DNA of 64,000 bases from Synechococcus elongatus PCC 11801 (lineage in GTDB: Bacteria; Cyanobacteriota; Cyanobacteriia; Synechococcales; Synechococcaceae): contig NZ_CP030139.2 of the NCBI RefSeq assembly GCF_003846445.2, positions 682,001-746,000 of the forward strand, read 5' to 3'. Both the position numbers and the translations under genes were made by a program. The notes under the pieces were generated by a model. The model did not search any database, was not told where the DNA came from, and saw only the letters and a list, made by a program, of their open reading frames with translations. Below are positions 34,732 to 44,743 of this stretch, in pieces. The stretch's first letter is position 1. The number at the start of each line of letters is the position of its first letter.

Positions 34732-35667
34732 GTGGATGCAGAACAGCAACAGGTTCTCGAATACTTCATTGAAGAAGCCCGCGAAAATCTCGACACGATC
34801 GAGAAGGGCTTGATGGATTTGGTGGCAACTAGCCAAAATACCGAACGCATCAATGAACTTTTCCGCTCGGCTCACTCGGTCAAAGGGGGCGCGGCCATGT
34901 TGGGGTTGCAGAGCATCCAACATGTCGCCCACAGGTTGGAAGATGGCTTTAAAGTGCTGCGCGATCAACCTGAGGTCGCTAGCCCCGAAGCTCAGTCCCT
35001 GTTTTTACAGGGCTTTGATTTTCTCTGCAACCTGCTCGAGCACCTGCAGAACAATGGCGATCTAGAGGCGGAATACACTCGCCAGATCATAGAGCAGTCT
35101 GACCCTGCTTTTACTGAGTTACAGGCTCTACTGTCTGCTGCCAGTCAAACCACGCCACAAGCACCACAAGTCGATCGCTGGGAAAGCTTGCTGGCAGCAA
35201 CACCGATTGCCTCCACTCCCGCCGCCGCAGACGATGCAGTCACGGGGCTCCTGCAACAACTCCTTGAACAATTCCGTGCAGAGGAAACAGCAGAACAGCG
35301 GCAACAGATCCTCCAAACCTGTCAGCAGCTGCGCGATCTCTCGGCCGAGACCGCTTGGCAGTACCTGCTCGATATCTGTGCGCGAGCGATCGCCAAGCCC
35401 GAAAACAGTTTTGCGCAGCTCGCAGCTGTCGTGGTTCGTAACCTCAAGCAGGCCAGTGACCAATGGCAACTGGGACGGGCGGATCAAGTCGCTGTCACAC
35501 CGGCTCTAGCCCGTTTGGCAGGCGGTGCAACCGATCCTTATACGGCGACGGTGGTCAGTATCCCGATTGAGCCGAATGAGGCCGCTCGGGCGCTCGCTGC
35601 TAGCTTTGAGCGTGCGCAACTCTTGGTACTTGCCACACAACTCGTTCAAGTACTACGGGAAGGCTAG
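34732..35667 (+). CDS. Stand-alone Hpt (histidine phosphotransfer) protein
   Basis: 311 residues. The N-terminal Hpt domain (about 1-115) has FRSAHSVKGGAAMLG, with phospho-acceptor His48. It resembles the P1 domain of CheA-type hybrid kinases, but no kinase, CheW or receiver domain follows. The C-terminal about 190 residues are helical and Gln/Ala-rich with no family I recognise. GTG at 34732 is the start. It could pass phosphate to a lone receiver such as the one at 19983, but this is speculation. Confidence 0.83.
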   Translation: MDAEQQQVLEYFIEEARENLDTIEKGLMDLVATSQNTERINELFRSAHSVKGGAAMLGLQSIQHVAHRLEDGFKVLRDQPEVASPEAQSLFLQGFDFLCNLLEHLQNNGDLEAEYTRQIIEQSDPAFTELQALLSAASQTTPQAPQVDRWESLLAATPIASTPAAADDAVTGLLQQLLEQFRAEETAEQRQQILQTCQQLRDLSAETAWQYLLDICARAIAKPENSFAQLAAVVVRNLKQASDQWQLGRADQVAVTPALARLAGGATDPYTATVVSIPIEPNEAARALAASFERAQLLVLATQLVQVLREG

Positions 35668-35769
35668 ATAGCGGCGATCGCTGATTGCATCAGCAGGAAG
35701 AACATGAGTCCTGATTGCTAACTGGGCGATCGCTTCTGATTCAGTGACGACGACTCAGCTTCTTGAGCA

Positions 35770-36603
35770 TCAGAGGATGTCGGCAAACCCAGGCTGCAGG
35801 CGCTGGAAACAGCGCCGACCCAGCCAGAACAGGATCACTGCGATCGCGGTGAACTTTAGCCAAAGTCCTCCTTGAAATTGCTGCTCAAATAAGACCCCTC
35901 GATACAACTCAACTAATTGGGCCATGGGGTTAACGGTGAGTAGTAGCCCTCGCCAAGGCTCTGGGATGAGACTCAGGGGGTAAACAATCGGTGTCAGGTA
36001 AAACCAGAGGTTGAGGGAAACACCCACGACTTGAGGAATATCTCGCAGATAAACGGTCAAGCCAGCTAACAAATAAGCCAGCCCCGCAGTCAGCAGAAAC
36101 TGAGGCAGCCAGAGTAACGGGAGCCAAAGAGCGCCTTGCAGATTTACCCCTGCGATCGCTGTGGCCACTAAGAGTGCCAAGGTGCCAAAGGCGCTCTCCA
36201 CCATTGCCACACCAGGATCGACCAGCGGCAAGAGGTTCAATGGGAACACAACTTTCTTGACCAAGTTAGGCTGCCGGATCACCGCCGTTGCCGCTCGACT
36301 AAAACCATTCGTGAAAGCAATCCAAGGCAAGAGGCCACAAAAGAGCCAAAGGCCATAGCCCATGGTGCTATCCCCCAAGCTGGCCAAAGCCGGACGAGAC
36401 TTGAGAATGATCGAAAAGATAAAGGTGTAGATCAGCAGTTGCGACAGTTGGTTGAGCAAAGGCCAAGCATTACCCAGCACTGACCCCTGATACTGTGCTT
36501 CCAGTTCACGCCGAACTAGGGTTAGCCAGAGTCGTAGTCGTTGGCGTCGTTGTGCTCCAAGCCAGCGTTGAAAGGGGAAAATGGGGGAGCGCCGAGGAGC
36601 CAT
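35770..36603 (-). CDS. ABC-2 type polysaccharide export permease
   Basis: 277-residue membrane protein. LWLTLVRRELEAQYQGSVLGNAWPLLNQL is the N-terminal amphipathic signature of Wzm/TagG/KpsM permeases, and FYLTPIVYPLSLIPEPWRGLLLTVNPMAQLVELYRGVLF is the C-terminal one. It probably exports an O-antigen or surface glycan with a Wzt-type ATPase, but no ATPase gene is next to it. ATG at 36603 with an in-frame GTG at 36606. Confidence 0.87.
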   Translation of the reverse strand: MAPRRSPIFPFQRWLGAQRRQRLRLWLTLVRRELEAQYQGSVLGNAWPLLNQLSQLLIYTFIFSIILKSRPALASLGDSTMGYGLWLFCGLLPWIAFTNGFSRAATAVIRQPNLVKKVVFPLNLLPLVDPGVAMVESAFGTLALLVATAIAGVNLQGALWLPLLWLPQFLLTAGLAYLLAGLTVYLRDIPQVVGVSLNLWFYLTPIVYPLSLIPEPWRGLLLTVNPMAQLVELYRGVLFEQQFQGGLWLKFTAIAVILFWLGRRCFQRLQPGFADIL

Positions 36604-36752
36604 CACGATGCGACAGGGACAGAGTCACGTCGCTTGATTATCGCAGTCGATATCGTCCTCAATGAGCGGCGCAATCTCTGAGGCGAACAGTCCTTTTAGG
36701 CCAAGTAAAAGTCGTTGTTAGACTGAACGGAAGTTCAAGTCTTGCGATTGCC

Positions 36753-38222
36753 ATGGTTGTTGCACCGCCCCTCTCCCTCACCTTGGATGCTGATCTCGCA
36801 GCCGGCGATCGCCAACGTTTTGATAGCAGCTGGACACCAGCGCTGGCGCAACTGCTGGGGCTCGGACGGGCAGCGGGTGCAGACTTTGTCGAGTTCTTCC
36901 TCGAGCGCGTTCAGTACATCAGCTGCTTGGTGGAAGAGGATGCTGTCACCAGTCTGTCGCCGCGCTTATCCAGTGGTGCAGGGGTGCGAGTCTTTCGCGG
37001 CACCACGGATTGCTATGTCAGCACCAATGATCTCTCCTATGAAGGGCTGAAGCGATCGCTCGAACAGGCGCTTGGCATCCTTGGTCTGCAATTGCCCAGT
37101 GCTCAGTCCCTTGTGCCCCCGGTGAATTTGGAGCCGCTGCGCGATTATGGACACCTTCGCCAGAAAGACCAGTGGCTAAGCCGCTGTAGCTCGATGGCCG
37201 AAATGGGAGATCTGTTGCTCTCCGCTAGCGATCGCCTCAAACGGCAGGCCAAGCATGCCCAGTCGCGCCGCGCTGCTTATTTCCGTGACTGGCAAGAGGT
37301 CTTGGTTGCTGCCAGCGATGGCACCTTTGCGCGGGATATTCGCCTCACCCAATCCGTGGGCTACAACTTGCTCTGTGCCGATGGCAGCTATCGCGCCTCA
37401 ATCGGCAAACGAGTCGGCGACACCAGCAATCCTGACTTTTTGCGATCGTGGGATTCCGAAGCGGATGCAGCTGAGGTTGCCGAGTCCGCAGGTCAAATGC
37501 TCTACGCAGACTTTGTCGAGTCCGGTACCTATCCAGTCATTTTGGCGAACCAGTTCGGCGGTGTGATCTTCCACGAAGCCTGTGGCCACCTGCTAGAGAC
37601 CACCCAGATTGAACGGGGAACGACGCCGTTTAAGGACCAGAAGGGAGAAGCGATCGCCCATAGCAGCGTGACAGCTTGGGATGAAGGACTCTCGCCCGAT
37701 GCCTTTGGCACCTTGGATATGGATGATGAAGGAATGCCAGTTCAGCGTACCTTGCTGATTGAAAATGGCATCCTCAAAAACTTCATCGCCGATCGCGCTG
37801 GTGAACTGCGCACAGGACAGCCTCGCACTGGTAGTGGTCGTCGCAGCAACTACACCTATGCAGCTGCCTCGCGGATGCGCAACACCTACATTGCACCGGG
37901 ACCGCACAGCTTCGACGATCTCTTAGGCTCGATCGATCGCGGCATCTATTGCAAGAAGATGGGTGGTGGCAGTGTTGGCGCGACCGGCCAGTTCAACTTT
38001 GCCGTGGATGAAGCCTACTTGATTGAGAAAGGGCGGATTACCAAGCCCCTCAAAGGTGCCACTCTGATCGGCGAGGCCACGGAGATTATGCAGCGCATTT
38101 CCATGTGTTCGAATGATCTGGGTCTCGCTCCCGGCTTTTGCGGTTCTGTCAGCGGCAGCGTCTACGTGACTGTGGGTCAACCCCACCTCAAGGTTGATGC
38201 GATCACTGTTGGCGGTCGTTAG
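36753..38222 (+). CDS. tldD: TldD-family metalloprotease
   Basis: 489-residue zinc metallopeptidase subunit. The motif HEACGH (His274, Glu275, His279) in [14 protein letters not shown] and the C-terminal [16 protein letters not shown]...GATLIGEA region are typical of TldD/PmbA. With PmbA/TldE it degrades unfolded peptides or matures small modified peptides. No tldE is adjacent. ATG at 36753. Confidence 0.94.
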   Translation: MVVAPPLSLTLDADLAAGDRQRFDSSWTPALAQLLGLGRAAGADFVEFFLERVQYISCLVEEDAVTSLSPRLSSGAGVRVFRGTTDCYVSTNDLSYEGLKRSLEQALGILGLQLPSAQSLVPPVNLEPLRDYGHLRQKDQWLSRCSSMAEMGDLLLSASDRLKRQAKHAQSRRAAYFRDWQEVLVAASDGTFARDIRLTQSVGYNLLCADGSYRASIGKRVGDTSNPDFLRSWDSEADAAEVAESAGQMLYADFVESGTYPVILANQFGGVIFHEACGHLLETTQIERGTTPFKDQKGEAIAHSSVTAWDEGLSPDAFGTLDMDDEGMPVQRTLLIENGILKNFIADRAGELRTGQPRTGSGRRSNYTYAAASRMRNTYIAPGPHSFDDLLGSIDRGIYCKKMGGGSVGATGQFNFAVDEAYLIEKGRITKPLKGATLIGEATEIMQRISMCSNDLGLAPGFCGSVSGSVYVTVGQPHLKVDAITVGGR

Positions 38223-38355
38223 TCGAGTACCTAGCGAGGAATCTCGAGCGAGTGATGCTCTTGGTTAAGGAGCAACTGGGTTGAGCGATCGCATGAGGGA
38301 GTGCAGTTTGCTCAGATAGGACAGGCGAGAATAGAAGCGATCGCTGCAGAAGTTC

Positions 38356-38808
38356 ATGACCGAAACGCTCACCCAACTCGGCCAACAGGTTGGCCTACCA
38401 GCTAGTCCAGAAGTTGCCGTTCTGGAAACCTTTGAGAATCCCCACCCCGATCGCCAATACCTCGTACGGTTCGTCGCGCCGGAATTTACGTCGCTCTGCC
38501 CGCTGACAGGGCAGCCGGACTTTGCCCACTTGGTGCTCGACTACGTGCCAGACCAACGGCTCGTTGAAAGCAAGTCACTCAAACTTTTTCTCGGGAGCTT
38601 TCGGAATCACGGTGCCTTCCACGAAAACTGCACCCTGACGATTGCGAAACGCCTCGAAGAGGCGATGAACCCAACTTGGTTGCGATTAGGCGGCTACTGG
38701 TATCCCCGCGGTGGTTTGCCCATTGATGTCTTTTACCAATCGGGAGAGCCACCTGCTGGAGTTTGGGTGCCTGACCAAGGGGTTGCGCCCTACCGAGGTC
38801 GCGGCTGA
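38356..38808 (+). CDS. queF: NADPH-dependent preQ0 reductase QueF
   Basis: 150-residue enzyme that reduces 7-cyano-7-deazaguanine (preQ0) to preQ1 in queuosine synthesis. Catalytic Cys48 in [13 protein letters not shown] with Asp55, the QueF motif [16 protein letters not shown], and FHENC are present; this is the short type I form. ATG at 38356. Its stop overlaps the following ATG by one base. Confidence 0.96.
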   Translation: MTETLTQLGQQVGLPASPEVAVLETFENPHPDRQYLVRFVAPEFTSLCPLTGQPDFAHLVLDYVPDQRLVESKSLKLFLGSFRNHGAFHENCTLTIAKRLEEAMNPTWLRLGGYWYPRGGLPIDVFYQSGEPPAGVWVPDQGVAPYRGRG

Positions 38809-39608
38809 TGCCAGCGGCAACTGAGACAGTTCAGCAGGCAGCGGTAGCCGACTTTTGCTATACCCCTCCGCCAGCAGCAACGACAGCTAGACGGATTCTG
38901 GTCAAACCCAATTTGGGCTATCCTGTCGGGCCGCCGGTGACGGTGGGAATGCCGGTCCTCAAAGCTGTTTTGACAGGCTTGCGGCAGGTCAACCCCAGCG
39001 CTGAGATCCTGATTGTGGAAGGGGTTTGCTCGCCAGTTCCCCTCTCTGAAATTGCCGATCGCCTCGGAGTGCGATCGCTGCTAGATGAGGGCATGCAGCT
39101 TTTGGATGCCGACCAGTTGCCCCAGGCAGAATATCCCAATCGACTGCCGAGCCCGACCCGCTTTGCCAGCCTTTGGGCACCGCAGCTACTCACAGAAGTG
39201 GACTGTCGGATCACGGTGGGAACGCTCAAGCAGACCAGTCTCCAGAGCAGCCCGCTGATTTCCGCTTCGCTCAAGAATCTTTACGGACTGCTGCCTCGCG
39301 ATCGCTACAAGGCCCGCAGTAGTCATTCACGGGGACAACTGCATCGTCCTTCGGTACCCCTCGTGTTGCGCGATGTCTGGGGCTGCATTGGCCATCTTTT
39401 TGATGGTGCAGTCGTGGATGGCAGTTGGCGCTACATCAGTCCCGACTGGAAACCCGATCGCGCCAAGGCGGGCCAGTGGCTAGGACAAGTGGTCTGGGGC
39501 GAGGATCCGATTGCCGTTGACCGCCAAGCCTGTCGTGCAGCCCAGTTCGATGAGCCAGAGTATCTGCAAACCTTGGCGCAGTTCCGGCAAGCCCTCGGCG
39601 TAAACTAA
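38808..39608 (+). CDS. DUF362 domain protein
   Basis: 266 residues. ILVKPNLGYPVGPPVTVGMPVLKAVLTGL and a later VDCRITVGTLKQTSLQSSPLISASLKNLYGLLP match DUF362, a family of unknown function that in some members is fused to ferredoxin domains. No Fe-S cysteine cluster is seen here. It overlaps queF by one base (TGATG), so it is translationally coupled, and murF follows by 22 bases. Confidence 0.83.
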   Translation: MPAATETVQQAAVADFCYTPPPAATTARRILVKPNLGYPVGPPVTVGMPVLKAVLTGLRQVNPSAEILIVEGVCSPVPLSEIADRLGVRSLLDEGMQLLDADQLPQAEYPNRLPSPTRFASLWAPQLLTEVDCRITVGTLKQTSLQSSPLISASLKNLYGLLPRDRYKARSSHSRGQLHRPSVPLVLRDVWGCIGHLFDGAVVDGSWRYISPDWKPDRAKAGQWLGQVVWGEDPIAVDRQACRAAQFDEPEYLQTLAQFRQALGVN

Positions 39609-39630
39609 TCCAGCGATCGCCGGAGCGGGT

Positions 39631-41007
39631 ATGACCACTTTCTTCTCGCCGTTTCAGATTCAGCTGGGTTTGGGTGCAGTTCCCCTGCAGGTCGGGGAGG
39701 CTTGCGATCGCCCAGCCCGATCACTGACCACCGATTCCCGCCAGATTCAAGCCGGCGACATTTTTCTGGCTTTGCGAGGCGATCGCTTTGATGGCCATGA
39801 CTTTGTGGCTCAAGCTTTGGCAGCTGGCGCGATCGCGGCGATCGTCGATGCGGCCTATCAACCTCCCAGTAATTTGCCCGCTGGTCATTTGCTGCAAGTT
39901 CCCAACACGCTCTGGGCTTATCAGGAAATTGCTCGCCTCTGGCGACAGCGCTGTCCACTGCCACTGATTGGAATCACAGGTTCGGTGGGCAAAACCACGA
40001 CTAAAGAACTGATCGCGGCCATGCTCGCGGTGCGCGGGCCGGTGCTGAAAACAGAGGCTAACTACAACAACGAAATTGGCGTGCCCAAAACAGTGCTGCA
40101 AATCGACCCCGATCAGCATTGGGCAGCAGTGCTGGAAATGGGAATGCGCGGCCGTGGTCAAATTGCCGAGCTAGCCCGCATTGCCCAGCCGAATATTGCG
40201 GTGATCACCAACGTCGGCACAGCCCATATCGGTCTACTCGGATCCGAACAGGCGATCGCTGAGGCTAAGTGTGAACTCCTAGCCCAACTGTCCGGCACAG
40301 GGCTAGCGATTTTGAATGCTGACAATCCTCGCTTGATCGCCACCGCCAGTCGCCTCCAGCTACCCCGCTGTCGCACCTATGGCTTGCAGAATGGTGATCT
40401 GCAGGGCCAGCTCCTCGATCCAGAAACCTTGATCGTCGAAGGTCAGCGATTCCATCTGCCATTGCCCGGTGCCCACAACGCCCTCAATTTCCTTGCCGGT
40501 CTAGCGATCGCTCAGGAATTGGGGCTGGATTGGGACGCTTTCCAAAACCTCACTGTGACACTGCCCCAAGGTCGGGCGCGGCGTCTAGAACTGTCGCCGG
40601 ACATCGTGCTGCTGGATGAGACCTACAACGCCGGTCTGGAATCGATGTTGGCAGCCCTACAACTACTAGCGGACACGCCAGGCCAGCGCCGCATTGCAGT
40701 GCTGGGCACGATGAAAGAGTTAGGCGACTTCAGCGAAACCTACCATCGTCAAGTTGGAGAAAAAGCCGCTGCCCTCGGGCTCGATCGCCTCTTTATCTAT
40801 GCCGATCCGCCCGAAGCGGCTGCGATGCAAGCCGGAGCTGCCGCGATCGCCACCCAAATCTTCACGAGCGCTGACGACCTCGTAACCGAGCTACGAGAAA
40901 CCGTCGAGAGGGGCGATCGACTCTTATTCAAGGCCTCACGGAGTGTTGCTCTCGATCGCGTGCTGGCAGACTTTGTGGCAGTCTACTCCGCCACCTTAAC
41001 GACATGA
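39631..41007 (+). CDS. murF: UDP-N-acetylmuramoyl-tripeptide--D-alanyl-D-alanine ligase
   Basis: Adds D-Ala-D-Ala to the muramyl tripeptide, the last cytoplasmic step of the peptidoglycan stem. The 458-residue protein has the Mur ligase P-loop GITGSVGKTTT (114-124), TEANYNNEIGVPKTVL, EMGMRGRGQIAELA and the C-terminal LLDETYNAGLESMLAAL. The length matches the family. It follows queF-DUF362 on the same strand. Confidence 0.95.
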   Translation: MTTFFSPFQIQLGLGAVPLQVGEACDRPARSLTTDSRQIQAGDIFLALRGDRFDGHDFVAQALAAGAIAAIVDAAYQPPSNLPAGHLLQVPNTLWAYQEIARLWRQRCPLPLIGITGSVGKTTTKELIAAMLAVRGPVLKTEANYNNEIGVPKTVLQIDPDQHWAAVLEMGMRGRGQIAELARIAQPNIAVITNVGTAHIGLLGSEQAIAEAKCELLAQLSGTGLAILNADNPRLIATASRLQLPRCRTYGLQNGDLQGQLLDPETLIVEGQRFHLPLPGAHNALNFLAGLAIAQELGLDWDAFQNLTVTLPQGRARRLELSPDIVLLDETYNAGLESMLAALQLLADTPGQRRIAVLGTMKELGDFSETYHRQVGEKAAALGLDRLFIYADPPEAAAMQAGAAAIATQIFTSADDLVTELRETVERGDRLLFKASRSVALDRVLADFVAVYSATLTT

Positions 41008-41049
41008 AGAAATGTTAACCTCAGCCTTGGACGATGTGGAGTGCCGCCG

Positions 41050-41556
41050 GTGAAAGTTTGGCAACGCTTGCTCAAGGGAATGGTGCTGGCGATCGCGATT
41101 GCTCTTGTTGCAGTCCCGACTTCAGCTTGGGCTGCCAGTTCTGCGGCGATTCGCGCTTTTGATGATGCTGAGGTTACCCGTAAAGACTACTCGGGTCAGA
41201 GCTTGATCCAGGCAGAATTCGCCAGCGTGCGACTCAATGGCGTCAGTTTCCGTGAGGCTGACCTCCGTGGTGCAGTCTTCAATGGTGTCGACCTGCGGGA
41301 GGCTGATTTTGAAGGCGCTGACTTCACCGATGGCATCGCCTACGTCAGTGATCTGCGCAATGTCAATTTCCGCAACGCCAATCTCACCTCAGCCATGCTG
41401 TTGCAGTCGGAACTGCAAGGCTCCGATGTGACTGGTGCTGATTTCAGCTTTGCGGTGCTCAGTAAGCAACAAATTACGGCGCTCTGCACAACCGCCAGTG
41501 GCACCAATCCCAAAACGGGTGCGGATACCCGTGAGTCGCTGGGCTGCCCCGACTAA
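41050..41556 (+). CDS. Exported pentapeptide-repeat protein (probable thylakoid lumen)
   Basis: 168 residues. A signal peptide (LLKGMVLAIAIALVAVPTSAWA) is followed by pentapeptide repeats A(D/N)LXX at about residues 60-135, for example ADLRGAVFNGVDLREADFEGADF. They form a right-handed quadrilateral helix. Such proteins are abundant in cyanobacterial lumens, role unknown. GTG at 41050 has GGAG 8 bases upstream; GTG at 41041 is an alternative. Two Cys near the C-terminus (ALCTTASG...LGCPD) may form a disulfide. Confidence 0.86.
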   Translation: MKVWQRLLKGMVLAIAIALVAVPTSAWAASSAAIRAFDDAEVTRKDYSGQSLIQAEFASVRLNGVSFREADLRGAVFNGVDLREADFEGADFTDGIAYVSDLRNVNFRNANLTSAMLLQSELQGSDVTGADFSFAVLSKQQITALCTTASGTNPKTGADTRESLGCPD

Positions 41557-41899
41557 AGCCCACTTGAAGACCCAACTCAGCGATCGCTTCTGGAGTGACA
41601 GGTGCGATCGCTCACTCTCTCCCCACGAAATCGACCCCCAGTAGCATTGTCGGGACCCATTAGAACGCTTTGTCAGACCTGATCAGCTTCCTACCTGAGG
41701 TCAACACCGGCTAGTTTTACCGGCTGCGATCGCTGCTCCACTGATAAGTCTGATCCGAAATCTTGTTGCGGGGGGGCTGGGGGAGTCGAGTCCCCCAGTG
41801 CGTGGGTGTGGGGGTGCGCAATCATCCCCACGGACAGCAAGTTTGGATCTCTCCCTCAGCTCAGATTGTCCTCAGCCAGTTGAAGTTGAAGACTGTTGT
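41557..41899. other. Intergenic region with a GC-rich hairpin
   Basis: About 340 gene-free bases. CTGGGGGA and TCCCCCAG (41777-41798, six-base loop) form a hairpin followed by a G-rich run. ACCGGCT occurs twice near 41710. No known RNA is recognised. Confidence 0.5.
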
Positions 41900-42640
41900 A
41901 TGGATCAAATCAGTGCCAGTTCTGCGCAGCCTGCCACGGACATCCAAGGCTTACCGACGGTCATCCTGCCAGGGTACTTAGCTGGAGCAGAACCTTATCA
42001 ACCCTTGGCGCAATGGCTGAGCGATCGTGGCTTCCCAACCACGGTGGTACCGCTTAAACGGAGTGACTGGTTCCCGACCTTAGGCGGCCGCCCCGTTACA
42101 CCGATCCTAGGAGCGCTGGAAGTTACCGTTGCCCAAGTTTTGGAAGAAACGGGCGCAACGAGAATCAATTTGATCGGCCATTCAGCTGGTGGCTGGATAT
42201 CGAGGATTTGGTTGGGCGATCGCCCCTACGGACCCACTCAGCAGATTTGGCAGGGACGCGATCGCACGGCCGCGCTGATTTGCCTCGGGACCCCGCACCG
42301 CAGCCAAGAACGCTGGACGCGCCGCAACATCGATTTCGTCAACGAGCAATATCCTGAGGCTTTTTACCGCGACGTTCGCTACGTCTGTGTCGCCGGTAAA
42401 GCCGTGCAGGGTGCCCAACGCTGGGGTCAGTGGGTAGCCTACAACAGCTACAGTTTGACGATTGGCCAAGGCGATAGTTGGGGTGATGGCATCACGCCGA
42501 TCGCGGCAGCGCACCTAGAAGGCGCCCTGAATCTGACCTACGAGGCGGTCTATCATTCCCCCCGCCCAAATCGACTCTGGTATGGCAGCCCTCAGATTGC
42601 CGAACAGTGGCGATCGCACCTGCTCACAACAGCTGCGTAA
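41900..42640 (+). CDS. Alpha/beta hydrolase, lipase-like
   Basis: 246-residue hydrolase. LPTVILPGYLAGAEPYQPLAQWL gives the oxyanion-hole strand, and NLIGHSAGGWISRIWLGDR holds the nucleophilic elbow GHSAG. LICLGTPHRSQERW follows as in triacylglycerol lipases. The substrate is unknown; membrane lipid or ester breakdown is plausible. ATG at 41900 is chosen over an upstream GTG (41798) that falls in the GC-rich hairpin. Confidence 0.84.
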   Translation: MDQISASSAQPATDIQGLPTVILPGYLAGAEPYQPLAQWLSDRGFPTTVVPLKRSDWFPTLGGRPVTPILGALEVTVAQVLEETGATRINLIGHSAGGWISRIWLGDRPYGPTQQIWQGRDRTAALICLGTPHRSQERWTRRNIDFVNEQYPEAFYRDVRYVCVAGKAVQGAQRWGQWVAYNSYSLTIGQGDSWGDGITPIAAAHLEGALNLTYEAVYHSPRPNRLWYGSPQIAEQWRSHLLTTAA

Positions 42641-42776
42641 CGACCAGCGTAGCGACCACTCCAGCAACGTAACGTTTCTCCTGCGATCGCCGGGGATCAG
42701 GGTTGGCTTTGCCACCATCGGGAAATGACCCGCGATCGGGGCGGGCCGTGGCTTTTCAGTCCCCAGGAGCAAGCGC

Positions 42777-44303
42777 ATGAAGCTGGCCTATTGGATGTAT
42801 GCAGGCCCTGCTCATATCGGCACGCTGCGCATTTCCAGTTCCTTCCGCAACGTGCATGCGATCATGCATGCGCCCTTGGGCGATGACTACTTCAACGTCA
42901 TGCGATCGATGTTGGAGCGCGAGCGTAACTTCACGCCCGTCACGACCAGCATCGTCGACCGCAATGTTTTGGCGCGCGGCTCCCAAGAGAAAGTGATCGA
43001 CAACATCCTGCGCAAGGATGTGGAAGAGCGGCCAGATCTGATTGTCCTGACCCCCACCTGCACCTCCAGCATCCTGCAAGAAGATTTGCAGAACTTCGTC
43101 GAGCGAGCGAAGGAAAGTGCTCAGTGTGACGTGCTCCTAGCGGACGTCAACCACTATCGCATCAACGAACTGCAGGCTGCTGATCGCACCTTGGAGCAGA
43201 TTGTTCGCTTCTACCTCGATCGCGCCCAGCGGCAGGGCACACTTTCGCACCAGCGAACGGAGCAGCCCTCCGTCAACATTCTGGGCATGACCACCCTTGG
43301 CTTCCACAACCGCCACGACACCACCGAACTGCAGCGGTTGATGGCGGAGTTAGGGATCACCGTCAATGCGGTCATTCCTGCAGGTGCTTCCGTGGAAGAA
43401 CTACAGCATCTCCCCCGCGCTTGGTTCAACCTCGTGCCCTACCGCGAAGTGGGGCTGCTGACGGCGCAGTACCTGCAGGAAACCTTTGATCAGCCGATGG
43501 TGGCGATCGCGCCGATGGGGATTACTGCAACAGCAGACTGCATCCGCCAAATTCAACAGGTCTTGAATCAGCAGGACACTGCGGTCGATTTTGAACCCTT
43601 TATCGATCGCCAGACTCGCTTTGCTTCAGAAGCAGCTTGGTTTAGCCATTCGATCGACTGTCAGAACCTGACGGGGAAACGAGCAGTCGTTTTTGGTGAC
43701 AACACCCATGCGGCGGCCTTCACCAAAATCCTCAGCCGCGAGATGGGCATTCATGTCGTGCTGGCCGGCACCTACTGCAAACACGATGCCGACTGGTTTG
43801 AAGCGGAAGTGGCGGGACATTGCGATCGCGTGCTGATCAGTGACGACCACACGGTGATTGCGGATGCGATCGCGGAGCTCGAACCGGCTGCAATTTTTGG
43901 CACCCAAATGGAACGCCATGTCGGCAAGCGGCTCAATATTCCCTGTGGGGTGATCGCAGCCCCAGTCCACATCCAAAACTTTCCGGTCGGCTATCGTCCC
44001 TTTGTTGGCTACGAAGGCGCAAACCAAATCGTCGACTTGGTCTACAACAGCTTCACCTTGGGAATGGAAGATCACCTGCTGGAGATCTTTGGCGGCCACG
44101 ACACCAAAGAAGTGCTAACCAAAACCGTTTCGGCAGATAGCGATCTCGACTGGAAGCCGGATGGATTAACGGAATTGAACCGGATTCCTGGCTTTGTGCG
44201 CGGCAAGGTCAAACGCAACACCGAAAAGTATGCAAGGGAGCAAGGATTGACCGCCATTACTGCTGAAGTGCTCTACGCAGCCAAGGAGGCACTCGGAGCG
44301 TGA
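42777..44303 (+). CDS. chlB: Light-independent protochlorophyllide reductase subunit B
   Basis: Catalytic subunit of the nitrogenase-like DPOR enzyme that reduces protochlorophyllide in the dark. The 508-residue protein begins [20 protein letters not shown], has Asp36 (APLGDD), the unusual fourth ligand of the shared 4Fe-4S cluster, and [12 protein letters not shown] with another ligand. A C-terminal small domain follows. AGGAG lies about 7 bases upstream of the ATG. chlL and chlN are not in the window, so the complex is encoded at separate loci. Confidence 0.97.
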   Translation: MKLAYWMYAGPAHIGTLRISSSFRNVHAIMHAPLGDDYFNVMRSMLERERNFTPVTTSIVDRNVLARGSQEKVIDNILRKDVEERPDLIVLTPTCTSSILQEDLQNFVERAKESAQCDVLLADVNHYRINELQAADRTLEQIVRFYLDRAQRQGTLSHQRTEQPSVNILGMTTLGFHNRHDTTELQRLMAELGITVNAVIPAGASVEELQHLPRAWFNLVPYREVGLLTAQYLQETFDQPMVAIAPMGITATADCIRQIQQVLNQQDTAVDFEPFIDRQTRFASEAAWFSHSIDCQNLTGKRAVVFGDNTHAAAFTKILSREMGIHVVLAGTYCKHDADWFEAEVAGHCDRVLISDDHTVIADAIAELEPAAIFGTQMERHVGKRLNIPCGVIAAPVHIQNFPVGYRPFVGYEGANQIVDLVYNSFTLGMEDHLLEIFGGHDTKEVLTKTVSADSDLDWKPDGLTELNRIPGFVRGKVKRNTEKYAREQGLTAITAEVLYAAKEALGA

Positions 44304-44359
44304 TCCTGCCTTCTCGCCAAGGCTGTTAGGATGCGAATACTGTTGTCTTCAACGCGATC

Positions 44360-44704
44360 GTGACTTTACCGGAATTGCCTGCCCAGCCTGAACTGCTGAA
44401 AGCAATTTTGGAGCCTCTGCTCGATGACTTCCTCTTCTGGTTCAGTCGGGCTGAACAATTGCTGACTCAAGAAGCGATCGACTTTCTGACGCCTGAGGAG
44501 CAAGCTGTCCTCTGCGATCGCTTGGCAACTGCTACCGCTGAAGTGCGATCGACTCAAGCCCTTTTCAAAGCAATGGACGGGACTGTGGGGATCGAGGTTG
44601 CGGCCATGAAACCATGGCATGCCCTCGTGACCGAGTGCTGGCAAATTGGGGCACGCTGGCGTCGAGAACAGGCAGAGCAATCGCCCCCTGAGGCGTCACA
44701 ATGA
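44360..44704 (+). CDS. DUF2605 protein
   Basis: 114 residues, acidic and helical. LLKAILEPLLDDFLFWFSRAEQLL and VLCDRLATATAEVRSTQALFKAMDG match the cyanobacterial DUF2605 family of unknown function. GTG at 44360. It is followed by the DUF2973 gene, a pairing common in cyanobacteria, so the two probably work together. Confidence 0.82.
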   Translation: MTLPELPAQPELLKAILEPLLDDFLFWFSRAEQLLTQEAIDFLTPEEQAVLCDRLATATAEVRSTQALFKAMDGTVGIEVAAMKPWHALVTECWQIGARWRREQAEQSPPEASQ

Positions 44705-44743
44705 AATCAGTCGTTGCTGCCTGAACAGACAGGAGGTTTGGTG

